The notes under the pieces: generated by a model
The model's input: only the letters and a program-made list of their open reading frames with translations
The model's database searches: none
What the model was told of the DNA's origin: nothing
Assembly (NCBI GenBank): GCA_051453625.1
Contig: JBOZIK010000001.1
Span: 176,799,870 to 176,863,869, forward strand
DNA length: 64,000 bases
Direction: 5' to 3'
Origin: Welwitschia mirabilis
Taxonomy: Eukaryota > Gnetophyta > Gnetopsida > Welwitschiales
Position numbers and translations under genes: made by a program
Part shown: piece after piece, positions 48,781 through 58,348 of the stretch
Numbering within the stretch: position 1 is the stretch's first letter
How the letters are laid out: each line of letters starts with the position of its first letter

Positions 48781-48790
48781 CTATTTATAG
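48781..48790 (-). promoter_or_regulatory. G2 3' LTR TATA box
   Basis: CTATTTATAG is palindrome-like and reads CTATAAATAG on the minus strand. Same position relative to LTR landmarks as in G1 and G3. Confidence 0.55.
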
Positions 48791-48828
48791 TAGAAATTAT
48801 AGGATGTGAAGAGGCACTAAGTAAAAAA

Positions 48829-48913
48829 GTAGTGAAGATGGTGGAAGTGGTGTGGTAAAAGTAGTGAAGGTGGTAGAAGTGGTGTGGTAGAAGTGGTGAA
48901 GGTGGTGGAAATG
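48829..48913 (-). repeat. 32-bp minisatellite in G2 3' LTR
   Basis: Units 48,829-48,860 and 48,861-48,892 and a partial third to 48,913, + strand core GTAGTGAAGGTGGTAGAAGT. Overlapping minus-strand open frames here (Ser/Pro/His-rich) are products of the repeat, not genes. Confidence 0.85.
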
Positions 48914-49302
48914 TTGGGGATTTCATTACCTTGCCAAGTAATTAAGTATAATAAATAATAAATTTTTTTATCATAAATAATAAATAATACATTATAAACA
49001 ATAATAAAATATTCCATAAACATGGTAATAATTCCAATTTAAGATATTTACTAAAAGTAATAAAATAAATTTATACATTGTGCATCTTTATTCATAATAA
49101 TTTTAAATGCACAACTAAATGGCATTTTCTAAAATAAGAATTTAAATGAATAATACCAAAACATAAAATAATAATTTTAGAACTATTAGCTATAAAGAAA
49201 AATATTCAAGAATTAGCATAAAATATTAGTCTTACTCTAATTTAACTTATTTATTAGGACATTTGAACTTAAATATTAATATCTAAAATTTGGGATATGA
49301 TA

Positions 49303-49322
49303 TTTTTCCATCCCTTAAGAGG
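49303..49322 (-). promoter_or_regulatory. G2 polypurine tract
   Basis: Minus strand CCTCTTAAGGGATGGAAAAA directly before the 3' LTR, preceded by AAGGACAAAA, the usual end of pol in this gypsy lineage. Confidence 0.68.
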
Positions 49323-49380
49323 TTTTGTCCTTAAAACTAGAAATTAGCAAAATATTTTATCTCTTTAAACTACTCTACTT

Positions 49381-49670
49381 CAACTTCTTTTCATGATAAA
49401 GTTTCTCCTTTAACAAGCTGTTAGGTAATAAAATTAAATAATTCTAATGAATTTTACATATAAATCAATCATTCTTCTATATCTGTTATGTTGTTGACAC
49501 CTTTGAAAGTTGGAGGATTCATCAGCTTAAATTACATCATCATTTTCTTGATAGAGTTACCATCTTCCTTATCATTGTTTTGCTCTTGAAGTTCACCCAC
49601 TAAGTTGTCAACTACTTTTACTAATGTTGTAACTTTAGTTGATTTATTTATTACTTTTTTTGGAGCCAAG
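49381..49670 (-). pseudogene. G2 gag N-terminal remnant
   Basis: Minus strand reads LAPKKVINKSTKVTTL, VVDNLVGELQEQNN, then FKLMNPPTFKGVNNI (49,522-49,490) and QLVKGETL. FKxMNPPTFKG and the later KGE motif are hallmarks of gypsy Tekay/Del-type capsid. The start ATG appears changed to ATC or TTG. All sequence from the middle of gag to the end of pol is missing, so this cannot supply protein. Confidence 0.7.
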
Positions 49671-49779
49671 ATAATCCTATGAAAATCAAACTAAACATAT
49701 CATAAACCCATGTTAAATAGTTAAACTAAGTAAATTCATAAATCTAATAATCTTTATTCCTAGTAAGTTCGTCAACCTA

Positions 49780-49854
49780 GCTCTCATACCAAAATGTAAT
49801 GGCCTAGATTTCTACAATTGAAACTTCATGTAGCTCTTAGCTCTGATATCAAAA
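49780..49854 (-). promoter_or_regulatory. G2 primer binding site, duplicated
   Basis: Minus strand ATTACATTTTGATATCAGAGC ends the 5' LTR and forms the primer site (49,840-49,860). Sixty bases on, ATTACATTTTGGTATGAGAGC (49,780-49,800) repeats both LTR end and primer site. Confidence 0.75.
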
Positions 49855-51481
49855 TGTAATGTCCACTTTTTTATAGCCAAAAAGGGTAATATTACTTTAT
49901 AACCCAAAAAATATAAAACCTCTCTATATAATAAAATCTTTAGCTAAATGCTTAATTTTAGGCTAATATAATTGTATAAGATACAATTTAATTTAAGCAT
50001 TAAACAAAAAAATAATTACTTTAGTTATTTAGACTGTTTTATGTTATTCGTACATCAAATAATAATAGTGATTTAGAATATTTAAAAATGATAAAATAAA
50101 GTGTATTTTTAATTAAAAACACCCCTTTTTACCCTTAAGGATACGAATTAAGCTTAGATTAATAAAAAGATCATTAATGAGTTACATTCAAGTCATTTTT
50201 GCATTTAAAAAAAGAATTTTAAATAGTAATTAAAAAATTTTAAAAATGATAAAATGGAATACTAGAGACACCTAAGTGTTACCCTAAAGGAAATGGAGTA
50301 AGCTTATTTTTACAAAAATACTATCTAGAAATTAAATTTAAAGCCTTTAAACTTTTAAAGAAATACAGATGATTATTGATTCAAACAAAAAATGGTCTTA
50401 AGAAATATAATCATTGAATCATTTTGATTATTATTTAAGACATGATTTCTAAGCATTTTTAGATAGCACAATTTAATGTCTTGTAAGCATTTAAAATCTA
50501 AATTATTAGTTGTTATATTTTTTTAATATATTTTGTGACTTAACTTTAATAATAGAGGAAGAAGAAAAGGTTTTCGATATTTCTTTCTTACTTCTTAAAT
50601 AATGTTACTTGTTGGAGTTTCTCAAGTATCATAAGAAAACTACTAATGCAATTCTATGAAGCATTTTTTGAATTGTCATTTTTTATGGACATTTTATTAA
50701 GAGGAAGGGGGAACTGGCAAACTACACTACATATCACATAGTTTCAGAATTTTAATAAAATTAGAGCTCTCTATACTCATTCATATCTTTGTCATTTCAT
50801 TTTAGTAACTGTTAGATTCAAATCAATCAGATTTAATAATTATTTTTCATGCAAATAGAAGGAAGAAGAATAATGATTTGCATTATGGAAAGAGGGCATA
50901 GTTACAAGCCTATAAAAGGAGAACATTTTGATTTATGAAGAATTGTAATTTGTTTTAAATAATAATTGTCACATGTTTAAATATATGCATAATGCTTTCT
51001 TTTACAGCATGTGTTTGTTGGTATAATGGTGATGAAAGAGGAAAGTTGAGGAATTAGTGGGTGGTTTTATTACTTGTGCTTTTTTTTGAGATTATTACAT
51101 TAGTAATAATATTTAATTTATTTAACATCTAGTGGTCCCACTTGTTCTTATGAAACTCTTCTTAACACATGGCTCTCTAAGATGATTTAATTGATCACAC
51201 CCATTTTCAATTATAAATGTCATGTATATTTTTAATCAATAGTTATAATTATAGGATAATGGAATAGCATAGGATAATGAAATAGCTTAATAATATTTGA
51301 ACGTTTTCTTTCAACATGTGCTCCTTAGTATAATGGATAAAAAAGTAGTGGGATATGTAAAAGATTGTAGGTTCAAGTTTATAGAATTAAATTTTTTTAA
51401 TTATCTATTATAAAATAGGATTATTAAGCCATATATAAATATATATCAAGGTCTTATGTAAATTATTCCTAATATATGTTT
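49855..51481 (-). repeat. G2 5' LTR, 3' portion
   Basis: The last 1.63 kb of the 5' LTR, collinear with 45,987-47,620, including the internal duplication and the tRNA-like boxes (51,326-51,380). Cut at 51,481 by copia 3; its continuation should lie right of copia 3 but is hidden by gaps. Confidence 0.78.
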
Positions 51482-52787
51482 TATTGGATTATGTTTTACC
51501 AATTGATGTTAAACTAATGTATTTTGTATAGCCAATGTTGTATATTTTGTCAGAAGATATTAAGGTTTTTACAGGTTGAAAGATGGAACAAAAATCTGCA
51601 CCAAAAATCTATTTAAGTGTATCACCCTCTAGAGGAGTTAATCGAATCCTAAAGGGGTCAACCACACTTGAAGCTATCAAATGAAAATGAATTTCACTCA
51701 AAGGGATCAACTGGATTCTGATGGGGTTGATTAGACTTGTAACTTAGAGAACCAGAGTCCCTGAATCGAATGGCAAGGGGTCGACTGGATTTTCATGGGG
51801 TCAACCAGATTTGAGGACCTGATAGACAATATTCCCAGATTGAGAGAAAAGGGATCAACCAAACCTAGGATGGGATCGACCGGACTGGGGTTGACCAGAC
51901 CTAAATGGGGTCGACTGAACATGGAGATGTAAAAACCTGAGGTGATCACATCTTTCTCTTGGGTGACTTATGTAATGCACAACACCACATGGGGTTGACT
52001 AGATTTTGTTGGGGTTGATCGAACGACATGAAAAAGAAATTTTTATAAATGTTATGTATCTATTACTTAGCAGTTAGGTAGGTCTTTTCTAGTCCTTTAT
52101 AGATGTTGGAGTGCAAATGGCCTTTAATTATAAATACGTAAGTCATAGATGACCAATGAGATCTTTTAGAACTATTCTCATTTAGCAAAATCATTTGGAT
52201 CTGAAAGATCAAGCTATGCATTGACATTATTGTATCTTGGTTTCTACATATCTGACATGAAGAGATCTTTCATTGGCATATGTGCTTTATTTAAAGTTAA
52301 ATATAGAGCTTCAGTGGTATATTTATACAGGAGGAGAGCTCCATCTATTGTACTATTTTTAGAACAAGTGATATTTGTGCTATTAAGACATCACTACATC
52401 ACTACAATGTTTTCTATAGGTTGAGATTAAGCCTTAAAAAGTCCATTCTAAAGGTTGAGACTTAACCTGGAAAAGTCTTCTTGTAAATATTACAAATGAA
52501 CCTAGAATATCTAGTTTAGTAACAGAGATCCTAGATCTAGCTTAAGAGAAGTTGATCATCAAGATTAAAGTAGGAGAGTTCCTTGAACCACTATCAATCT
52601 AGGTTGCATCAAAGTGGTGGTTTGTGCTTTTGTTTTTTTGATTCTCTGCTTTTAGTAGTTTAACTTATTGTGCACTTCATAAAATAATCTATTTAATGTA
52701 AGTTGGTTTTTATATTGATTAATCTCATATTATTTGTTGAATTTTTAAAAGAACCTATTCACCCCCCCAGGGTTCTCGATCCTATCA
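51482..52787 (+). repeat. Copia 3 5' LTR
   Basis: Starts TATTGGATTATGTTTTACC (TG changed to TA) and ends GATCCTATCA. U3 carries many GGGGTCGACTGGA-type motifs (51,640-52,022); two 38-bp-type units lie at about 52,408-52,490. Minus-strand open frame 51,731-51,949 is a by-product of the motif array. Confidence 0.86.
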
Positions 52788-52802
52788 TTTAGTATTAGAG
52801 CA
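52788..52802 (+). promoter_or_regulatory. Copia 3 primer binding site
   Basis: TTTAGTATTAGAGCA, two transitions from the tRNA-Met complement TTTGGTATCAGAGCA. Confidence 0.78.
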
Positions 52803-52959
52803 AGTTAAGTCATTTTCTTAGATCTTGGCCTATCTAGACTTAGAACCCATAATGGTTATTCTTTTTTATGATTCTTTAAGTTTTCCCTCCCTCAATACTT
52901 ATTCTTTTATCTATATATGCTGTATAGCATATTTTTATTTTTTTTAAATAGACTACAGC

Positions 52960-53510
52960 TAGTGAAAAAACATAGGAATCAAGTGAAAAAAACAAAAAGA
53001 AATGTTCAAGATTACAACAAAGAAAGGAGATTCTCTTTTATGGCACTTGTGCATCCTTTGTAAGATTCATTGAATACATCAGTTTATGATGCCATGATAT
53101 GAAAAATAAAGATCAAGAAGGTTTGGAAGATACCTATTAAGAGTTGTTTCAAGAATGTGAAAAGATGATTAGAAGGATAAATGACCTAAATAAGATTATA
53201 AATTCCTCACCAAGGAAAAGCAAGAAATGGAATCAAGCCTCAAAGAGTCAAATCCAAAAACTCTGATCTCACTTTATAGGTGAAAGAATTATTTTATTTT
53301 GTTAATAAATTTTCAGGTGAATCTACCAAATTGGAATAAATGCTTGGAGTTCAGAAACTAGTTGACAGCAAATCAGGCATTGGTTTCATCTCTTAAAAAT
53401 CCCAAATACAACAAAATTAAGTAATCAGTGATGGTAAGTTCTCTTCAAAATTTATCTATCATTTCTATAGAAGAATAGATCATTAAAAACTTATTTACAA
53501 TGCTAGAAAA
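52960..53510 (+). pseudogene. Copia 3 gag C-terminal part
   Basis: Reads ELFQECEKMIRRINDLNKII (coiled coil, about 53,135-53,200) and FSGESTKLE, then MLGVQKLVDSKSGIGF (about 53,310-53,390), the linker between gag and protease known from Sirevirus elements. The N-terminal capsid block FDGxNYAYW found in copia 1 is absent, as are clear zinc knuckles. Stops break the frame. Confidence 0.68.
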
Positions 53511-53513
53511 TGA

Positions 53514-53999
53514 ATGTTATTTTTAAACTTAGTTAGTTTCTTTCTATTTAAGTTTATTCCTAAATGGGGTGTATTACATAAGTCTAAAAAGACTATGTGG
53601 ATGAAAGCTAATGATCTTAAAAGTTTGTTAATTCAGATAGCTTTTAAGATCTCAAATAGCATAAGCTGGTATCTTGATAGTAAATGTTCAAGGTACATGA
53701 TAGAAGACAAATTCAAATTCAAACATCTAAGCTACTTTGATGGAGAAGAAGCAACTTTCAGAGGTAATAGAAGAGAAAAAATAAAAGGCATTATAAGAGT
53801 TGATGGCAATAACCTTCCTAGAATTAATGAAGTTTTGTATGTAAGTGGTTTAAAGTACAATTTACTAAGTACTAGTCAAATTTATGATAAAAGTCACAAG
53901 GTAGTTTTTGATAAATTGAAATGTAAAATTGTGCATGGAAAATCAAACGATTTGATTCTTAGAGCTAATAGAATAGATAATATTTATATCATTAATTAA
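53514..53999 (+). pseudogene. Copia 3 protease end and GAG-pre-integrase
   Basis: Open for 161 codons. ISWYLDSKCSRYMIEDKFKF is the protease site, but the catalytic DSG reads DSK, which should abolish activity. Then FDGEEATFRGN, INEVLYVSGLKYNLLSTSQ, YDKSHKVVFDK. The next zinc motif (DEL, stop, HKCLGHVNYD) follows at 54,035. Corresponds to copia 1 26,210-26,612. The ATG at 53,514 is internal and not the true start. Confidence 0.86.
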
Positions 54000-54029
54000 T
54001 CCTTTTTTCCATGTTATTTTTCAAATGTT

Positions 54030-55124
54030 CCTCAAGATGAGTTGTGACATAAATGTTTAGGTCATGTAAATTATGATTAATTGAAAATGATTATTCATAA
54101 GAACATCATTAAATAAATCCCTAATATAGACATATAAGAACAAGGGTTGTGTAATGCATGCCAAAAGGAAAAACAAATTAGGACTTCTCATAAAAGTAAA
54201 ATGAAAGATTCCACATCTATGCCATTAGAAGTTATTCATATAGATTTAGTTGGACCTGCTCAAACTTGAAGTCTAAGTGGAAAACATTATTTCCTTACAA
54301 TGATTGATGACTACTCTAGATATACTTGGATAGCCTTCTTGATCAACAAGTCTAAAGCTTACAAGAATTGAGTTAAAATTTGCAATAAGATTCAAAATAA
54401 AGAAGGTTATACCATAAATAAAATACAAAGTGATCATGGTGGTGAATTTGAAAATCATTTTTTTAAGAAATATTTCATTGAAAATGATATTGATCATCAG
54501 TTTTTAGCTCCAAAAACACCATAACAAAATGGTATAGCTGAAAGAAAGAATAGAGTTCTTCAAGAAATGGCTTAAATTATGTTAAATAATAAGGGAGTAT
54601 CTAAATCTTTTTAGGCTGAGGCAATTATCATAGCATGTTATATTATCAACAAAGTATATCTTAAACCCAATACCAATAAAACTCCTTATGAATTATGGAC
54701 AGGAAGACAATCAAATGTGTCATAATTTAAATTCTTTAGAAGTAAATGCTATGTCCTAAAAGATAAATAACATTTGAGCAAGTTTAAATCAAAAGTTGAT
54801 GAAGCTATCTTCTTAAGATACTTAATGAGAAGTAAAGCCTATCATGTTTTCAACAAAAGAAGCTTAATAGTAAAAGAATCAATAAATGTACAAATTGATG
54901 AGATTGATATAAAAAAAATATATAGATGAGGAAGAAAACATAACCACAAGTATTCTCACATCCAATTAAGGTGCTACTGAAACAACTGAGATGCAAGTAA
55001 AAGAAGGCACTCCAAAAAAGCTTAGACTTCTTAAAGATCATCTGATAGAATTCATCATTGGAGATATTAACTCAAAAGTAAAGACAAGAGGTTCTCTGAA
55101 AAATTTGTTTGCTCATGTTTATTA
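54030..55124 (+). pseudogene. Copia 3 integrase and linker
   Basis: HKCLGHVNYD (zinc part; the Trp before it is a TGA stop), PLEVIHIDLVGPAQT, HYFLTMIDDYSRYTWIAFL, QSDHGGEF, then QNGIAERKNRVLQEMA. The catalytic D, D and E are all present (about 54,243, 54,432 and 54,540). C-terminal part LSKFKSKVDEAIFLRYL, AYHVFNKRSL, then the linker DHLIEFIIGDINSKVKTRG (about 55,040-55,095) up to the 540-N gap. At least six in-frame stops, mostly at former CAA, CGA or TGG. Confidence 0.9.
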
Positions 55125-55664
55125 NNNNNNNNNNNNNNNNNNNNNNNNNNNNNNNNNNNNNNNNNNNNNNNNNNNNNNNNNNNNNNNNNNNNNNNNNNNN
55201 NNNNNNNNNNNNNNNNNNNNNNNNNNNNNNNNNNNNNNNNNNNNNNNNNNNNNNNNNNNNNNNNNNNNNNNNNNNNNNNNNNNNNNNNNNNNNNNNNNNN
55301 NNNNNNNNNNNNNNNNNNNNNNNNNNNNNNNNNNNNNNNNNNNNNNNNNNNNNNNNNNNNNNNNNNNNNNNNNNNNNNNNNNNNNNNNNNNNNNNNNNNN
55401 NNNNNNNNNNNNNNNNNNNNNNNNNNNNNNNNNNNNNNNNNNNNNNNNNNNNNNNNNNNNNNNNNNNNNNNNNNNNNNNNNNNNNNNNNNNNNNNNNNNN
55501 NNNNNNNNNNNNNNNNNNNNNNNNNNNNNNNNNNNNNNNNNNNNNNNNNNNNNNNNNNNNNNNNNNNNNNNNNNNNNNNNNNNNNNNNNNNNNNNNNNNN
55601 NNNNNNNNNNNNNNNNNNNNNNNNNNNNNNNNNNNNNNNNNNNNNNNNNNNNNNNNNNNNNNNN
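55125..55664. other. 540-N gap in copia 3 pol
   Basis: Should hold the N-terminal half of reverse transcriptase. Open frames that span it are artefacts. Confidence 0.95.
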
Positions 55665-56240
55665 TTTGTGAAGAAATTAAAAAATAATTTTATTATTATA
55701 AAGATTTATGTAGATGATATTATTTTTGGTGCCTCAAGTGAAAATATATCAAAAGAATTTGCAAATATTATAACAAATTGGTTTAAAATGAGTATGCTTA
55801 ATGAAGTTAAAATGTTTCTTGGACTTCAGATTAAATAATCTTAAGATGGAATATTTATCTCTCAATCCAAATATGAAAGAGATTTAATCAAATAATTTGG
55901 TTTAGAAAATGTAAAGATAATTGATACTCCTATGTCTACATCATGTAAAGTAAGTTTGGATGAAAATGGTAAATCAGTAGATCAAAAACTTTACAGAATC
56001 ATGATTGGTAGTTTATTGTACTTCACTACAAGTAGACCAGATATCATGTTTAGTGTTGGAGTATGTGCATGATATCAATCCAATCCAAAAGAATCGAATT
56101 TTCAAGTAGTAAAAAGAATAATCAGGTATGTAAAAGGCACATGTGATTATGGCTTATGGTATCCCAATGAAACATCTTTCAATCTTACAGGTTTTAGTGA
56201 TGTACATTGGGCTAGATGCAAAGATGGTAGAAAAAGCACA
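55665..56240 (+). pseudogene. Copia 3 reverse transcriptase C-terminal part
   Basis: FIIIKIYVDDIIFGASSE with catalytic YVDD at 55,707-55,718, FKMSMLNEVKMFLGLQI, DTPMSTSCKVSLDENGKSVD, LYRIMIGSLLYFTTSRPD, KRIIRYVKGTCDYGLWYP, then the RNase H start GFSDVHWARCKDGRKST before the 543-N gap. Stops at GLQIK(stop)S(stop)DG and CA(stop)YQSN. Close to copia 2 at 35,343-36,060. Confidence 0.9.
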
Positions 56241-56783
56241 NNNNNNNNNNNNNNNNNNNNNNNNNNNNNNNNNNNNNNNNNNNNNNNNNNNNNNNNNNNN
56301 NNNNNNNNNNNNNNNNNNNNNNNNNNNNNNNNNNNNNNNNNNNNNNNNNNNNNNNNNNNNNNNNNNNNNNNNNNNNNNNNNNNNNNNNNNNNNNNNNNNN
56401 NNNNNNNNNNNNNNNNNNNNNNNNNNNNNNNNNNNNNNNNNNNNNNNNNNNNNNNNNNNNNNNNNNNNNNNNNNNNNNNNNNNNNNNNNNNNNNNNNNNN
56501 NNNNNNNNNNNNNNNNNNNNNNNNNNNNNNNNNNNNNNNNNNNNNNNNNNNNNNNNNNNNNNNNNNNNNNNNNNNNNNNNNNNNNNNNNNNNNNNNNNNN
56601 NNNNNNNNNNNNNNNNNNNNNNNNNNNNNNNNNNNNNNNNNNNNNNNNNNNNNNNNNNNNNNNNNNNNNNNNNNNNNNNNNNNNNNNNNNNNNNNNNNNN
56701 NNNNNNNNNNNNNNNNNNNNNNNNNNNNNNNNNNNNNNNNNNNNNNNNNNNNNNNNNNNNNNNNNNNNNNNNNNNNNNNNNNN
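56241..56783. other. 543-N gap in copia 3 RNase H
   Basis: In copia 2 the two flanks are only about 110 bases apart, so the N run is longer than the sequence it should replace, or an insertion lies here. Open frames that span it are artefacts. Confidence 0.8.
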
Positions 56784-57280
56784 TATTGCATAAGCTAAAT
56801 ATATTGCTATAGGAAGTTATTACACTCACCTCTTATGGATGAAAGAAATCTTAAAAGATTTTGGTATTACTTTTGAACAAGTTCCTATTTTTTGTGATAA
56901 TACAAGTGCTATTAATATATCAAAAAATCTGGTTTAGCACTCAAGAACAAAGCATATTGGATGTAGATATCATTTCCTTCATGATCAAGTTGAAAAAGGA
57001 CATATATCTATGAATNNNNNNNNNNNNNNNNNNNNNNNNNNNNNNNNNNNNNNNNNNNNNNNNNNNNNNNNNNNNNNNNNNNNNNNNNNNNNNNNNNNNN
57101 NNNNNNNNNNNNNNNTAGACATTATTTGCTTTGTGATCAAGTTGAAAAAGGACATATATCTATGAATTTTATATCTACAGATCAATAATTAGCAGATTTT
57201 TTTACTAAACCCCTAAACTTTGATACTTTTATTCATCTTAGACATGAACTAGGGGTTCTCTTTCCATCCTATAGTTAAAT
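56784..57280 (+). pseudogene. Copia 3 RNase H C-terminal part and end of pol
   Basis: AKYIAIGSYYTHLLWMKEIL, VPIFCDNTSAINISKN, HSRTKHIGCRYHFLHDQVEK, then after a gap with duplicated flank ISTDQ, stop, LADFFTKPLNFDTFIHLRHE and LGVLFPSYS, where pol ends. Stops replace glutamines at LV(Q)HS and DQ(Q)LAD. Confidence 0.85.
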
Positions 57281-57885
57281 TGTAGGACGGTCGACCGAAT
57301 GTGATATTTGATTAACCAAAATAGGTCAATTGACCAGTTTTACATGTGGCTGCCTAGTATCTTAAAATGCTATAGCTATCACAACAACAAAACAAAAGAT
57401 CATAATTTATTTTATCCTTTTTGTTTTGATCTCTAGATAATTTTTGTGGAATATTATCTAGGAATTTTGAATATTCCAATGTTTTATTTTATCTTATCAT
57501 CTTAACCATAGACTAGTTGGTTTTCTTTTTTACCACTATGATTGAAAATTATCATTTCATTTACATTATTGCTTTAAAACTCTATCATAATTATTATTTG
57601 TATATATGGCATAAAGTTAGGGGGAGAAAATTTAATATTTCTAACCACATATTTAATGATTATAATTCTTTTCCATTAATGTTAAAGGGGAAGAAAATGT
57701 AGTGTTTTCACAAATATTCTTCAAAAATATTTTTTACATACCCTTTGCTTAATGTTATTTATATGGATTTGTGAAAAAGGGAGTTATTATTATGATAATA
57801 TTTTAAATTTATTTGGTAAAAGAGCTTAAATTTGTTTCATCTTGAAATCACTTATTTGTTTGCCATCAATATCAAACAGAAAGAT
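57281..57885 (+). promoter_or_regulatory. Copia 3 3' region with several polypurine tracts
   Basis: Non-coding stretch with purine runs AGGGGGAGAAAA (57,619-57,630), AAAGGGGAAGAAAA (57,684-57,697), AAAAAGGGAG (57,774-57,783) and the LTR-adjacent TGCCATCAATATCAAACAGAAAGAT (to 57,885). Several polypurine tracts before the 3' LTR are a known trait of Sirevirus elements. Short open frame 57,517-57,702 has no domain. Confidence 0.6.
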
Positions 57886-58248
57886 TGTTAGATTATGTTT
57901 TACCAATTGATCTCACACTAATGTCTTTTGTATAGTCAATGTTGTATATTTTGTGTAGAAGATATTAAGGTTTTTATAGGTTGAAAGATGGAATAAAAAT
58001 ATGCACCCAAAACCTATTTAAGTGTATCATTCTCCAAAGAAGTCAACCAAATCTTAAAGGAATCAGCTGCATCTGAATCTATCAAAGGAAAATGAACTAC
58101 ATCTAGAGGGGTCAACCAGATTCTGATGGGGTTGCCTGGACCTATAACTTAGAGAATTAGAGTCCTTGAACTGAATGGCAAGGAGTCAAAAGAATTTTCA
58201 TGGAGTCAACTAGATTTGAGGACCTAACAGATAGTATCCTTAGACTTA
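57886..58248 (+). repeat. Copia 3 3' LTR, first 363 bases
   Basis: Starts TGTTAGATTATGTTTTACC and is collinear with 51,482-51,845. About 0.94 kb of LTR is missing behind the 100-N gap, so the gap length is a placeholder. Confidence 0.86.
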
Positions 58249-58348
58249 NNNNNNNNNNNNNNNNNNNNNNNNNNNNNNNNNNNNNNNNNNNNNNNNNNNN
58301 NNNNNNNNNNNNNNNNNNNNNNNNNNNNNNNNNNNNNNNNNNNNNNNN

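Larger units (their letters stand above)
45987..49302 (-). repeat. G2 3' LTR
   Basis: About 3.3 kb. In element orientation it starts TATCATATCCCAAATTTTAG (49,302) and ends GTGGACATTACA (45,987). The reversed region 48,290-48,440 matches G3 at 43,970-44,150. It contains a 32-bp minisatellite (48,829-48,913), a reversed TATA box (48,781) and a tRNA-like A/B box pair on the + strand (47,471-47,525). Confidence 0.78.
45987..51481 (-). mobile_element. Gypsy element G2, internally deleted, in G3 interior
   Basis: Minus-strand element: 5' LTR at 49,855-51,481 (cut by copia 3, the rest should lie beyond it), an interior of only 0.55 kb with primer site, gag N-terminus and polypurine tract, and a 3' LTR at 45,987-49,302. 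The first 1.6 kb of each LTR (counted from the 3' end) are collinear. Tekay/Del-like by gag motif and LTR ends. It probably depends, or depended, on a full element for movement, unless the deletion came later. Confidence 0.78.
51482..58248 (+). mobile_element. Copia 3: Sirevirus-like element inside G2 LTR
   Basis: Plus-strand element with 5' LTR 51,482-52,787, primer site, gag C-terminal part, protease, integrase, reverse transcriptase, RNase H, several polypurine tracts and a 3' LTR from 57,886 that runs into a gap at 58,249. Three gaps (540, 543 and 100 N) fall in pol. It has no env-like ORF: only about 0.6 kb lies between pol and the 3' LTR. Best-preserved pol of the window, but with at least ten in-frame stops. 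Confidence 0.9.

Noticed and set aside
48705-49023. Overlapping minus-strand open frames rich in Ser, Pro, His and Thr
   Set aside because: They translate the 32-bp minisatellite and its flanks inside the G2 LTR; no domain and no start context.
51731-51949. Minus-strand open frame rich in Pro, Leu and Gly
   Set aside because: By-product of the GGGGTCGACC motif array in the copia 3 LTR.
52221-52424. Plus-strand open frame of 67 codons
   Set aside because: Within the copia 3 5' LTR and not kept in the other copia LTRs.
54273-55041. Minus-strand open frames opposite copia 3 integrase
   Set aside because: Shadows of the real plus-strand integrase frame.
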